Shown here: piece by piece, positions 8,494 through 17,289 of the stretch
Numbering within the stretch: position 1 is the stretch's first letter
Layout: every line of letters begins with the position of its first letter
Source of the DNA: JAPOVO01 sp026708165
GTDB lineage: Bacteria > Chloroflexota > UBA11872 > VXNJ01
Direction: 5' to 3'
NCBI GenBank assembly: GCA_965208775.1
Contig: OZ242360.1
Span: 868,001 to 932,000, forward strand
DNA length: 64,000 nucleotides
Position numbers and translations under genes: made by a program
Notes under the pieces: generated by a model
Told to the model about the DNA's origin: nothing
The model's input: the letters and a program-made list of their open reading frames with translations, nothing else
The model's database searches: none

Positions 8494-11145
8494 TTGGACA
8501 GGTACGACGCTAAAGCCATTGAAAGCAAATGGCGCCGTCGGTGGCAGGAAGCCGACGTCTACCGCACCAATACGTTTTCTGGCAAACCCGCCTATTACTG
8601 CCTCGTATTCTTCCCCTACCCGTCCGGCGAGGGGCTCAGCGTCGGCCATCTGCGCAACTACATCCCGGTGGACGCCATGGGACGCTACATGCGCATGTCC
8701 GGCTACGAAGTACTCCACCCTATGGGATGGGACGCGTTCGGTTTGCCCGCCGAGCAGGACGCCATCGACAAAGGCATCCATCCCGCCGTAAGCACCCGAC
8801 AATACGCCGCAAACTACAAGCGCCAGCTCACCATGGTCGGATGCGGTTACGACTGGTCGCGGGAGATTAATTCATCCACTCCCGACTACTACAAGTGGAC
8901 GCAGTGGTTTTTCCTCCTTCTCTATAAGCGAGGTCTCGCCTATCGGGCTCAAGGAATGCAGTGGTGGTGCGAAACCTGCGGCGCGCTGGCCAACGAAGAG
9001 GTGCTCTCCGATGGCACCTGCTGGCGAGGGCACTCCGGCATCGAGCGGCGGGCGCTCAACCAGTGGTTCTTCAAGATCACCGAATATGCGGACCGGCTGA
9101 TCGAGGACCTCTCACTCGTCGACTGGCCGGAAAGAACGAATCGGGCGCAGGTCAACTGGGTCGGGCGCAGCGAGGGCGCCGACGTCGTCTTCAAGACCGA
9201 CTCCGGCGCCGAACTGACGGTGTTTACCACCAGACCGGACACGCTGTTTGGGGCGACCTTCATGGTTCTCGCGCCCGAACATCCGCTGCTGCCCGAGCTG
9301 ACGACCGCGGACCGCCGTACCGAAGTCGAAGATTACGTGCGCCGCGCCGCCGGTGTGTCCGAAATCGAGCGCGCGGCAGTTGGGGGTGAGAAGTCGGGTG
9401 TATTCACGGGATCGTATGCGGTCAACCCTGTCAACGGCGAACGCATCCCTATCTGGATTTCGGACTACGTGCTGATCTCCTACGGCACCGGCGCGATAAT
9501 GGCCGTCCCCGCGCACGACGAGCGCGACTTCGAGTTCGCCCGCAAATACGATCTGCCCATCCGCGTGGTCGTAGCTCCGGACGGGTGGGACGGCAAAGAC
9601 CTGGACGAGGCCTTCATCGGCCACGGAACCATGTTCAACTCGCCTCCGCACGACGGGCTGACCTCGGAGGACGGTGGAGACGGGATCGTTGCCGATCTCG
9701 AGCGGAACGGCCTCGGAAAGCGGACCGTTGCTTACCGGATGCGCGACTGGCTGATCTCCCGCCAGCGTTATTGGGGATGTCCTATACCCATAGTGCATTG
9801 CGACGCATGCGGGGAAGTCCCGGTTCCCGAAAACGACCTGCCCGTGCTCTTGCCCCATCTGGAGGACTTCGTTCCCCAGCAGGCCCACCGGTCACCGCTC
9901 GAATCCATCGATGACTGGGTCAACACGACCTGCCCAAGCTGCGGAAGCTCCGCCAGGCGCGAGACCGATACCTTGGGCGGCTTTGCGTGCTCGTCGTGGT
10001 ACTACCTCAGATTCATAAGCCCTCACTTCTCCGAAGGACCGTTCGACCGCGAGGCTGCCGAGCGCTGGATGCCTGTTGACCTCTACGTGGGCGGAGCCGA
10101 GCACCAGGTCATGCACCTGCTGTTCGCGCGGTTCTGGTTCAAGGTCATGTATGACGCCGGACTCATTCCCTATAAAGAACCCTTCGGCGCGTTGAGGCAT
10201 CAGGGCATGTTGCTGGCCGAGGACGGCTGGCTGAACGTCGCCGACGCCCGGATCACCGGCGAGTCGGCTGTAGCCCGAACGGCGGACGGCGTTCCCGTGT
10301 ACGAAAAGCCCGATGAGACTTCGCGAATGTTGTACACGGCTCCGCCGAAGGCCGAGCTGGAGGTCAAACCCGAGCGCTCCACAGCCAACGGAGCCGAATG
10401 GGCCGCGGTGCGCAGCGGCAAGATGTCCAAGTCGATGGGCAATGTCGTCACCCCGGACGCCATAGTCGAGCGGTACGGTGCGGACTGTCTCAGGGGCTAC
10501 GAGATGTTTATGGCCCCCATCGAGGGAACGCTGCCTTGGAGCGAAAACGGACTCGCGGGCTTGCAGCGCTTCTATCAGCGGCTCTGGGACTTGATCCTCT
10601 ATGACGGCGGCGACCGTCGAGCGGCCAACGGCCAGGTACCGCCGTCCGAAGCGCAGCGGCGGGCGGTCCGAGTCATCCACAAGGCCGTCAAGCGGTGCAC
10701 CGAGGACATCTCCCGGCTTCGATTCAACACCATGATCGCCAACGGGCTGATGGAGACGGTGAACGACCTCTACTCCGTCTGGTCCGAAGACCTCGGGCAA
10801 TCGGAGTTGGGACGCGACATCAAGGAAAAGCTGATCCTCTTGCTCGCGCCGATCGCGCCGCATCTGGCCGAAGAATTGTGGGAACGCACCGGACGGCAGG
10901 GATTCGTTGCGCTCGCCTCCTGGCCCGAGTTCGACGAAAAGCTTGCGACCGAGGAGACTATTACCTTGGTCGTTCAGGTAAACGGCAAGGTCCGTGACAG
11001 GCTGAATGTCGAACGCGGCATAACCGAAGACCGGGCCAGGGAGCTGGCGCTGTCCAGTCCTGGCGTGCTCGCGCAGTTGGATGGCAAACAGCTCCGCCGC
11101 GTCGTGTACGTACCCGGCCGCCTCGTCAACCTCGTAGTCAATTAA
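8494..11145 (+). CDS. leuS: Leucyl-tRNA synthetase
   Basis: This 883-residue class Ia synthetase charges tRNA-Leu. The HIGH-type signature is in PYPSGEGLSVGHLRN (41-55, SVGH) and the KMSKS loop is K643-S647. Between them lies the large CP1 editing insert with TTRPDTLFGATFMVLAPEHP and the DERDFEFA stretch, and two Cys pairs (CDACGE, CPSCGS) suggest a zinc-binding insert. A leucine-specific insert of about 60 residues stands just before KMSKS. The C-terminus carries the VQVNGKVRDRL domain. The start is TTG 8494 behind an AGGATAGAGG site. The 296 bases upstream have no T-box and no leucine-codon leader that I can find. Confidence 0.97.
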   Translation: MDRYDAKAIESKWRRRWQEADVYRTNTFSGKPAYYCLVFFPYPSGEGLSVGHLRNYIPVDAMGRYMRMSGYEVLHPMGWDAFGLPAEQDAIDKGIHPAVSTRQYAANYKRQLTMVGCGYDWSREINSSTPDYYKWTQWFFLLLYKRGLAYRAQGMQWWCETCGALANEEVLSDGTCWRGHSGIERRALNQWFFKITEYADRLIEDLSLVDWPERTNRAQVNWVGRSEGADVVFKTDSGAELTVFTTRPDTLFGATFMVLAPEHPLLPELTTADRRTEVEDYVRRAAGVSEIERAAVGGEKSGVFTGSYAVNPVNGERIPIWISDYVLISYGTGAIMAVPAHDERDFEFARKYDLPIRVVVAPDGWDGKDLDEAFIGHGTMFNSPPHDGLTSEDGGDGIVADLERNGLGKRTVAYRMRDWLISRQRYWGCPIPIVHCDACGEVPVPENDLPVLLPHLEDFVPQQAHRSPLESIDDWVNTTCPSCGSSARRETDTLGGFACSSWYYLRFISPHFSEGPFDREAAERWMPVDLYVGGAEHQVMHLLFARFWFKVMYDAGLIPYKEPFGALRHQGMLLAEDGWLNVADARITGESAVARTADGVPVYEKPDETSRMLYTAPPKAELEVKPERSTANGAEWAAVRSGKMSKSMGNVVTPDAIVERYGADCLRGYEMFMAPIEGTLPWSENGLAGLQRFYQRLWDLILYDGGDRRAANGQVPPSEAQRRAVRVIHKAVKRCTEDISRLRFNTMIANGLMETVNDLYSVWSEDLGQSELGRDIKEKLILLLAPIAPHLAEELWERTGRQGFVALASWPEFDEKLATEETITLVVQVNGKVRDRLNVERGITEDRARELALSSPGVLAQLDGKQLRRVVYVPGRLVNLVVN

Positions 11146-11303
11146 CCCCGCGCCACTGCACTTCTCGCTCGCCACGACGCCCAATGTCCCTCATCGCGCT
11201 TACGGCGCTGGCGGGCGGGGTTGTAAAATTGATTGCCGCATACCTCAAGGGATGTGCGCCAAATCCGCAAACGAGCTAAACAGATGTCCGATAGGAGGAT
11301 CGA

Positions 11304-11642
11304 ATGCCCGCGGAGCCATTTCACGTAGACGACGACGATTTCGAGGCCAAAGTTCTTCAATCCGATATCCCGGTCGTGGTCGATTTCTGGGCCGAATGGT
11401 GCGGACCTTGCAAGATGATGGCCCCAGTCTTCGAAAAGCTGGCCGGCGAATATGAAGACAAGGTCGGGTTCGCGAAGATGGACGTCGACGAGAACCAGAA
11501 GTACGCGTTCGACTACGGCATTCGCGGAATCCCCACATTGCTGGTGTTCCGCGACGGTCAGGAAGTGGACCGAATCGTCGGCTATTCGCCGGAAGCGCAG
11601 ATTCGTTCGCGCCTCGACGCCGCCCTCGTTCCGGCTTCATAG
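11304..11642 (+). CDS. trxA: Thioredoxin
   Basis: This 112-residue cytosolic thioredoxin has the redox motif W32-C-G-P-C36, the VVVDFWAEWC strand before it, and the cis-proline in GIRGIPTLLVFRDGQ. Length and fold are normal. It reduces protein disulfides with electrons from thioredoxin reductase, which is not in this window. ATG 11304 follows an AGGAGG site at close to ideal spacing. A TGTAAAAT box about 80 bases upstream could be a -10 element. It faces the sigma-factor gene tail to tail across about 210 bases. Confidence 0.95.
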   Translation: MPAEPFHVDDDDFEAKVLQSDIPVVVDFWAEWCGPCKMMAPVFEKLAGEYEDKVGFAKMDVDENQKYAFDYGIRGIPTLLVFRDGQEVDRIVGYSPEAQIRSRLDAALVPAS

Positions 11643-11855
11643 CAGAACGTTAGCTGCGCAAGTCGATAACCGTCTGGCGGCGCCTGCTGCTTAGGGGCCG
11701 TGCGGGGATCTGACGCGGCGTTACGGAGAAGGAAGTGTCGCGTCCGGTGGATGTCGTCGCCAGGGTCGAGTCGGACGCCCGCAGATAGCCCTGCTATGAG
11801 CCACGGAGAATTGCCGCTCGTTTATCTCCCTCGAACGGCCTGAAGGGCAGGGAAT

Positions 11856-12815
11856 CTAGCTCAGATAGTCCCGCAGCGCCGATGCCGCGGTCGATTTCTT
11901 GAGCTTTTTGATTGCCTCCACCTGGATCTGCCGTATCCGCTCGCGGGTCAGGCCGAAGTGGTCCCCGATTTCGTCCAGAGTGCGCGGTGTTCGGCCGTTC
12001 AGACCGAAACGCATTTCCAGAATCTGTCTCGCCCGATCGGTCAGGATGTTGAGCGCCGAACCTATGTCCTGCCGGAGAACCGATAGCGTCGCCTGCTCGT
12101 CCGGCTGGGCGGACGTTTCGTCCTCGACATAATCGACAAGCGTGTCTTCTGGATCGTCCCCCTTCGGAGCCTCCAATGACATCGTGGCCCTGCCCGCCCT
12201 GATGATCTCTCGCACCCGCGCGGCGGACAGATTCAGCTCCGAGCCGATCTCGGCAACGGTGGGGTCGCGTCCCAATTCATTAGCAAGGCGCGGCACAAGC
12301 GTCTTTATCTTGCGCAATGCTTCCACCACGTGGACCGGCAGCCGAATGACGCGCGAGTCGTTGGAAAGGGCGCGGGTGATCGCTTGGCGTATCCACCACG
12401 TTGCATACGTGCTGAACTTGAATCCACGCCGATAGTCAAACCGCTTGACCGCCTGCATCAGGCCGATATTGCCTTCTTGGATGAGGTCGATCATGGGAAG
12501 CGCGCCGCCGGCATATCGCTTGGCTATGTTGACCACCAGACGAAGGTTCGCGTTTATAAGGACCCGCGTTGAAGCGAAATCACCCGCCTCGATCCTCTTG
12601 GCCAGGATGACCTCTTCCTCAGCCGTCAGGAGCGGAACGCGGTTTATCTCATTCAGATAGAGCCGCAGCGAATCGCCGACAGCTGCATCGGCGTTGAGGT
12701 TTCCGTTGGGAGCGGCCGATTTTCCGTTATCAGTCCGTTCACGGTCAGGCGGTGTTTTGGTGTCGTCGGAACGGTCGTCAGATCGCCGGGCAGATCCCGA
12801 TGTGAGGCTATCCAT
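11856..12815 (-). CDS. Sigma-70 family RNA polymerase sigma factor, RpoD/SigA type
   Basis: The 319-residue product contains sigma region 1.2 (DSLRLYLNEINRVPLLTAEE), region 2 (NLRLVVNIAKRYAGG, then LIQEGNIGLMQAVKRFDYRRG and KFSTYATWWIRQAITRAL), region 3 and region 4 (ILEMRFGLNG, then TLDEIGDHFGLTRERIRQIQ). Region 1.1 is absent and the first 40 residues are charged and disordered-looking. This matches a primary-type or closely related group 2 sigma. It directs polymerase to promoters; the region 2.4 and 4.2 helices are intact, so -10 and -35 recognition should be close to standard. It is divergent from sufR across 278 bases holding two palindromes. Confidence 0.93.
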   Translation of the reverse strand: MDSLTSGSARRSDDRSDDTKTPPDRERTDNGKSAAPNGNLNADAAVGDSLRLYLNEINRVPLLTAEEEVILAKRIEAGDFASTRVLINANLRLVVNIAKRYAGGALPMIDLIQEGNIGLMQAVKRFDYRRGFKFSTYATWWIRQAITRALSNDSRVIRLPVHVVEALRKIKTLVPRLANELGRDPTVAEIGSELNLSAARVREIIRAGRATMSLEAPKGDDPEDTLVDYVEDETSAQPDEQATLSVLRQDIGSALNILTDRARQILEMRFGLNGRTPRTLDEIGDHFGLTRERIRQIQVEAIKKLKKSTAASALRDYLS

Positions 12816-12958
12816 TTCGGATCCGATATCGAACCTGCCTTACAGAAATAGACCTTTCCGAATACTGTAGCGGAGAGGCCGTTTGTGCCCGAGACCGTTG
12901 ATTCTGCCCGGTATTCACAGTAGCACAATTTAAACAGTTTCGGTTGTAAAAAGTATCT

Positions 12959-12990
12959 AGAGTAGCGGATACTCTCCTTAGGAAGTTCCT
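12959..12990. promoter_or_regulatory. Two adjacent palindromes in the sigma/sufR divergent gap
   Basis: AGAGTA and TACTCT flank a 5-base spacer (12959-12975), and four bases later AGGAAGTTCCT is a perfect odd palindrome (12980-12990). They sit about 105-135 bases before the sufR start and about 145-175 bases before the sigma start. They look like operator sites. A SufR-type autoregulator encoded next door is one candidate ligand, but the sequence does not match the SufR operators I know. Confidence 0.35.
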
Positions 12991-13093
12991 TGCTCGCGAG
13001 ACCTTATGTTCCCGCTCTCGCGGGGTTAACGGAACGGCGTGGGAGTTGCGTGGCGGGGGATGATTTGAGCCGGTCGGGTTATCGTAATATCGC

Positions 13094-13732
13094 ATGGTCA
13101 TGAAAAGGCGACCATCTCCGCGCATGGAGATCCTGCGAATTTTGAAGGTGGGCGGTCCGCTCTCCGCCGCAGACATTGCCACCGAGTTCGGTGCCAGCGT
13201 TTCAGCAGTTAGACCACACTTGGAGCGTCTCGCCGCGGACGAGCTTGTAACGATTGAAATCATTCGCGGCGGGCGTGGCAGGCCCCGTTACAGGTACAAG
13301 CTGACCGAGAGCGCCGAGCACGAGTTCCCCAACGACTATGAGTCGCTGGCGGTCGATCTCTTTGACGCCGCCGCCCAAATCGGCGGGGACGACATGCTGG
13401 ATAAGCTGTTCGGCGTGCGCGAAAAATCACTCTTTTCCCTGCTCAAGCCACAAGTCACCGCCAAGACCCTCGAAGGTAAGCTGACGCAGATCGGCGAACT
13501 CCTCAATGAGCTTGGATATATGTCGAGCGTCGAGCGAGACGGAGATGGGTTCGTGCTATATGCCCGTCACTGCCCGGTCCCGGCGATCAGCGATCACAGC
13601 TCGGCCCCTTGCCAATGCGAAAAGAACGTGATCGAGCGGCTGCTGGAGGTAGACGTCATCGCCGAGGAAACAGGATACGACGCGAGCCGACCGTGCAAAT
13701 TCAGGGTACCCGCTGCAAGCGTAGAGCTATAG
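13094..13732 (+). CDS. sufR: SufR-like iron-sulfur-sensing repressor
   Basis: The 212-residue protein has an N-terminal winged helix (about 10-75, with LSAADIATEFGASVSAVRPH and a GRGRPRYRYKLT wing) and a C-terminal domain with cysteines C160, C173, C175 and C201. The layout C-x12-C-x-C followed about 26 residues later by a C-K-F-R strand is typical of SufR, which holds an [Fe-S] cluster and represses SUF genes when clusters are sufficient. The gene directly precedes a cysteine desulfurase (69-base gap) and an A-type carrier, which supports this. ATG 13094 is used; no strong ribosome site is seen, and an in-frame ATG lies two codons later. Confidence 0.85.
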   Translation: MVMKRRPSPRMEILRILKVGGPLSAADIATEFGASVSAVRPHLERLAADELVTIEIIRGGRGRPRYRYKLTESAEHEFPNDYESLAVDLFDAAAQIGGDDMLDKLFGVREKSLFSLLKPQVTAKTLEGKLTQIGELLNELGYMSSVERDGDGFVLYARHCPVPAISDHSSAPCQCEKNVIERLLEVDVIAEETGYDASRPCKFRVPAASVEL

Positions 13733-13801
13733 CAGTAAAGCCGCAAAGCCGCCGGGAGCGCGTTACGGGGGCCGGGTCGCCCTCGCTACTCTGACGACAT
13801 A

Positions 13802-14971
13802 GTGAACGAATCCAGCCGGGTCTATCTCGACCACGCGTCAACGACTCCCGTATCGACCACCGTGCTCGACGTCATGCTTCCCTACTTCGCCGACTACGGC
13901 TACAACCCGTCCGGTCTATACGAAGAATCGCAGACCTCTCGCCGTGCGCTGGAAGAGGCGCGCGGCAAGGTTGCGGCCGTCTTCAGCTGTTCTCCCGACG
14001 AGATCGTATTCACCGGCAGCGGAAGCGAAGGGGCCAATCTTGCGATAAAGGGCGCGGCCATGGCGCAGCGCCAATTCGGACGCGACGTGGTCGCCGTCTC
14101 CGCTATCGAGCACCACTGCGTTCTCCACGCCGCCGAGTATCTGCAAGCCCAGCACGGATTCCAGATGCGGGTGATCCCGGTGGACCGTTACGGCGTCGTC
14201 GACCTGGACTTCCTGGAGTCGATCGTCGACGATTCGCTCGCCGTCGTGAGCGTCCAGTACGCGAACAACGAAGTCGGAACGGTGCAACCCATTGCCGAGA
14301 TCGGCCGGTTGCTGGACGACACGGGCGCGGTTTTCCATTCCGACGCCGTTCAGGCCGCCGGCGCGCTGAGCCTCGACGTTTTCGGGCTCGGCGTTGATCT
14401 GCTCTCAATCGCCGCGCACAAATTCTACGGCCCCAAGGGCGTCGGCGCCCTGTACGTGCGCGAAGGATCTCGCATAGTCCCGCAGATTCAGGGTGGCACA
14501 CAGGAGCGGAACCGGCGAGCCGGAACCGAGAACGTAGCTCTGATCGTGGGTCTGGCCGCAGCGCTGACCGAGGCTCACGCCAATCGAGAAGCCGATAACC
14601 GTCGAAACGGTGAACTCTCGGCCAGGATACGCGCGGGATTGGCCGCTATCGATGGCGTACACCTAAACGGCCACCCGGAGAAAAGGCTCCCAAACAATAC
14701 GAACGTTTGCGTCGAGGACATAAACGCAGAATCCCTGATTCTGCAGCTTGATCGCGCCGGGATCGCGGCGTCCAGCGGATCGGCCTGTACCTCCGCTTCG
14801 CTGGAGCCGTCACACGTGCTCCTGGCTATGGGAGTCCCGCCCGACTTGGCGCGGGGCAGCCTTCGATTATCGGTGGGCCGTGCCAACGACGAATCCCAGA
14901 TCGATTTCTTCCTCGCGGCCCTCGCTCCAATAGTCTCGAAGCTGCGCCGTAAGACCGCCGTCGTTGGGTAG
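13802..14971 (+). CDS. Cysteine desulfurase, IscS/NifS class I
   Basis: The 389-residue PLP enzyme removes sulfur from cysteine as an enzyme-bound persulfide. K207 in AAHKFYGPKG is the PLP lysine, H105 in IEHHC stacks on the cofactor, and C329 in SSGSACTSASLEPSHVL is the persulfide cysteine on the long mobile loop of class I enzymes. The start is GTG 13802. It lies behind the SufR-like gene and before an A-type carrier, as in a compact iron-sulfur assembly operon. No IscU, SufE/SufU or SufBCD scaffold is encoded nearby. The desulfurase may also supply sulfur for tRNA thiolation or molybdopterin, given moaA downstream. Confidence 0.93.
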   Translation: MNESSRVYLDHASTTPVSTTVLDVMLPYFADYGYNPSGLYEESQTSRRALEEARGKVAAVFSCSPDEIVFTGSGSEGANLAIKGAAMAQRQFGRDVVAVSAIEHHCVLHAAEYLQAQHGFQMRVIPVDRYGVVDLDFLESIVDDSLAVVSVQYANNEVGTVQPIAEIGRLLDDTGAVFHSDAVQAAGALSLDVFGLGVDLLSIAAHKFYGPKGVGALYVREGSRIVPQIQGGTQERNRRAGTENVALIVGLAAALTEAHANREADNRRNGELSARIRAGLAAIDGVHLNGHPEKRLPNNTNVCVEDINAESLILQLDRAGIAASSGSACTSASLEPSHVLLAMGVPPDLARGSLRLSVGRANDESQIDFFLAALAPIVSKLRRKTAVVG

Positions 14972-15093
14972 CGCGGTTCGGCGATTGCTAGAATTCCTAT
15001 TGAAGACGACATTGGCTCGACAAGCTCGGTCATTCCGGCCAACCGGTTCGGAGGGACTGCGGGCTATCGAGCGGAAGGCCGGTTAGTTTCAGG

Positions 15094-15504
15094 TTGGATT
15101 TGCTTTCGGTTTCGGATTTGGCGGCCTCGGAAGTGGCCGATGTTTTGGCGCGACCGAAGAACCAGGGGAGGCACATTCGAATCCGCGTCACCAAAGGTGG
15201 CTGCGCGGGTTGGGACTACAACGTGCTTCTCGACGACAAAATCGAAGACGACGACCAGGTGCACGAGTACGACGGCTTTAAGATCGTCACCGACCGGTTT
15301 TCGCTGGGAATGATCCGCGGGTCGGAGCTTGACTTCAACGACGATCTGATAGGCCGCGGGTTCATCCTTAGAAATCCCAACGCCGAGGTCACCTGCGGAT
15401 GCGGTACGTCGTTCAATATCAAACCCCGCAGATCCCGTATGAAATACATGCGCGACAAACGAGAGGACAAGGTCGGAGCGGGGCGAGAGCGGCCCAAGGC
15501 ATAG
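15094..15504 (+). CDS. A-type iron-sulfur carrier (IscA/ErpA-like)
   Basis: This 136-residue HesB/IscA-family protein has the three cluster ligands C37 (GGCAGWDY), C101 and C103 (TCGCGTSF). The core ends near residue 109. A basic, charged tail of about 27 residues follows (KPRRSRMKYMRDKREDK), longer than usual, and could bind a partner or nucleic acid. It would receive an iron-sulfur cluster and pass it to targets such as MoaA, encoded next. The start is TTG 15094. The cysteine desulfurase ends 122 bases upstream and moaA starts 58 bases downstream. Confidence 0.9.
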   Translation: MDLLSVSDLAASEVADVLARPKNQGRHIRIRVTKGGCAGWDYNVLLDDKIEDDDQVHEYDGFKIVTDRFSLGMIRGSELDFNDDLIGRGFILRNPNAEVTCGCGTSFNIKPRRSRMKYMRDKREDKVGAGRERPKA

Positions 15505-15562
15505 CCCAACCGCACCGAGACCGGATGCGGAGTCCAAAACCGAATCTAAGGACTAGTTGAAG

Positions 15563-16615
15563 ATGGCGCAACCCGCATTGGACGGCGCGCGGGCCGTTAC
15601 GGACACGCTGGGGCGCCCCATACGCGACCTGCGGGTGTCGCTAACGGACCGCTGCAACTTCCGATGCGACTACTGCATGCCCGCCGAGATATTCGGTGAG
15701 CACTACGAGTTTCTGCACAGACGCGAGATTCTCAGCTTCGAGGAAATCGAGCGGCTCGTGCGGATATTCGTCAGCTTCGGGGTCAAGAAAGTCCGGCTCA
15801 CCGGGGGAGAACCTCTGCTGCGCAAGGATGTCCCTTTATTGGTCGAAATGCTCTCGAGAATCGACGGCGTGGACGATCTCACGTTAACCACCAATGGTTA
15901 CCTCCTCGACCGACTCGCCGCGCCGCTCGCCGAGGCCGGACTGCAAAGAGTAACCGTGAGTCTCGACAGCCCTGACGACGGGATTTTCAAGCAAATGAAC
16001 GGCCGGGACTACGGTGTCGAGCCTGTTTTGAAGGGGATAGAGTCCGCGGCGTCAGCCGGGTTGAGTCCGATCAAGATCAACTGTGTAGTCATTCGCGGCG
16101 TCAACGATCACACGATTGTCGATCTCGCCCGACGCTTTAAAGGATCAGGCCACATCCTTCGGTTCATCGAATACATGGACGTCGGCAATCGGAACAACTG
16201 GAATCTGTCTCAGGTCGTCACAGCCCGAGAAATATGCGAGCGGATCGACGCGGAGTTTCCGCTCGAACCGCTCAACCCCAACTATCGTGGGGAAGTGGCA
16301 AATCGGTTTGCCTACGCCGACGGATCGGGCGAGATCGGAATCGTCGCGTCGGTCAGCCAGCCGTTCTGCGGCGACTGCTCGCGCGCCCGCCTTTCGACCG
16401 ACGGTCGACTGGTTACCTGTCTGTTCGCGGGCGGCGGCGATTCGCTGCGAGACCTGATGCGAGCCGGCTATTCCGATGCGGAGATAGAGCGGGCAATCGG
16501 TCGAATCTGGTCGGGTCGGACAGACCGCTATTCGGAAGAGCGTTCCGAGAATACCGACCTCGACGGGTACGCTCGCTCGGACCGCAAGATCGAGATGTAC
16601 CAGATTGGCGGCTGA
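15563..16615 (+). CDS. moaA: GTP 3',8-cyclase
   Basis: This 350-residue radical-SAM enzyme performs the first step of molybdopterin synthesis, rearranging GTP to 3',8-cyclo-GTP. The SAM cluster cysteines are C31, C35 and C38 (CNFRCDYC), followed by RLTGGEPLLRKD. The second cluster is held by the CGDCSRARLSTDG cysteines and the later VTCLF cysteine. The C-terminus is the catalytic double glycine (QIGG). ATG 15563 is preferred over an upstream in-frame TTG at 15557. It belongs to the iron-sulfur run 13094-17266, which fits an enzyme with two [4Fe-4S] clusters. A likely user of the cofactor in this window is the sulfite-oxidase-like gene at 57365. Confidence 0.96.
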   Translation: MAQPALDGARAVTDTLGRPIRDLRVSLTDRCNFRCDYCMPAEIFGEHYEFLHRREILSFEEIERLVRIFVSFGVKKVRLTGGEPLLRKDVPLLVEMLSRIDGVDDLTLTTNGYLLDRLAAPLAEAGLQRVTVSLDSPDDGIFKQMNGRDYGVEPVLKGIESAASAGLSPIKINCVVIRGVNDHTIVDLARRFKGSGHILRFIEYMDVGNRNNWNLSQVVTAREICERIDAEFPLEPLNPNYRGEVANRFAYADGSGEIGIVASVSQPFCGDCSRARLSTDGRLVTCLFAGGGDSLRDLMRAGYSDAEIERAIGRIWSGRTDRYSEERSENTDLDGYARSDRKIEMYQIGG

Positions 16616-16624
16616 CCCCGGATA

Positions 16625-17266
16625 ATGGCCGGATCGCCGAATCCCGATCCGAAGCTGTATATCGAGATAATCACGGCTGGGCCGCTTGAGACCAATACCT
16701 ATCTCATCTCCTCCGGTACGGAGGGAATGATTGTAGATCCCGGCTTCAGCTCGGCCGAGCTGGTATTAGAGCGCGCAAGGTCAAGCGAACTGCGAATCAC
16801 GGCCATCGTGAACACTCATGGACATTGGGATCATGCCGGCGATGACGCGCGGCTGATGCGTGATACGGGAGCGCCGCTGTACATCCACGAGGACGACGCC
16901 AAGATGGTGATTTCGCCCTCGCCGTTGATCCCGCTGCCCGTCCCGCCCGAACCCGCAAATCCCTCTGAGTTGATGCGTGATGGCGACGTACTGAATCTCG
17001 GCGGGCATCAATTCCGCGTGATCCATACCCCCGGCCACACGCCGGGCAGCGTATGCCTGATGGTTGAGTCCGAGAAGACACTGATTACGGGCGACACCCT
17101 GTTCCAAGGCACATACGGTCGCTACGATCTGCCCGGCGGCGATCTTGAGGCGCTTTACCGGAGCCTCCGGCTGCTTGCGAAGCTCAACGCTGATTACCTC
17201 GTCTACCCCGGCCACGGCCCACCCACCACCATCGGAGCCGAAAGTTACTGGCTTTCTGAGCTATAG
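16625..17266 (+). CDS. MBL-fold metallo-hydrolase, glyoxalase II-like
   Basis: This 213-residue metallo-beta-lactamase-fold hydrolase has intact metal ligands: THGHWDH (H65, H67, D69, H70), a histidine in HTPGHTPGS, the aspartate in TGDTLF and a last histidine in YPGHGPPT. The fold and size match glyoxalase II-like thioesterases or small-molecule hydrolases. It starts nine bases after moaA, so it is probably co-transcribed with it. It has no membrane or export signal. The exact substrate is not evident. It contrasts with the MBL-fold protein at 21587, which has lost these ligands. Confidence 0.88.
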   Translation: MAGSPNPDPKLYIEIITAGPLETNTYLISSGTEGMIVDPGFSSAELVLERARSSELRITAIVNTHGHWDHAGDDARLMRDTGAPLYIHEDDAKMVISPSPLIPLPVPPEPANPSELMRDGDVLNLGGHQFRVIHTPGHTPGSVCLMVESEKTLITGDTLFQGTYGRYDLPGGDLEALYRSLRLLAKLNADYLVYPGHGPPTTIGAESYWLSEL

Positions 17267-17289
17267 GAATCTGGACCTTCCGCGCCAGG

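Noticed and set aside
9892..11184. Open frame of 430 codons on the minus strand within leuS
   Set aside because: It overlaps the KMSKS and C-terminal parts of leuS and shows no domain of its own.
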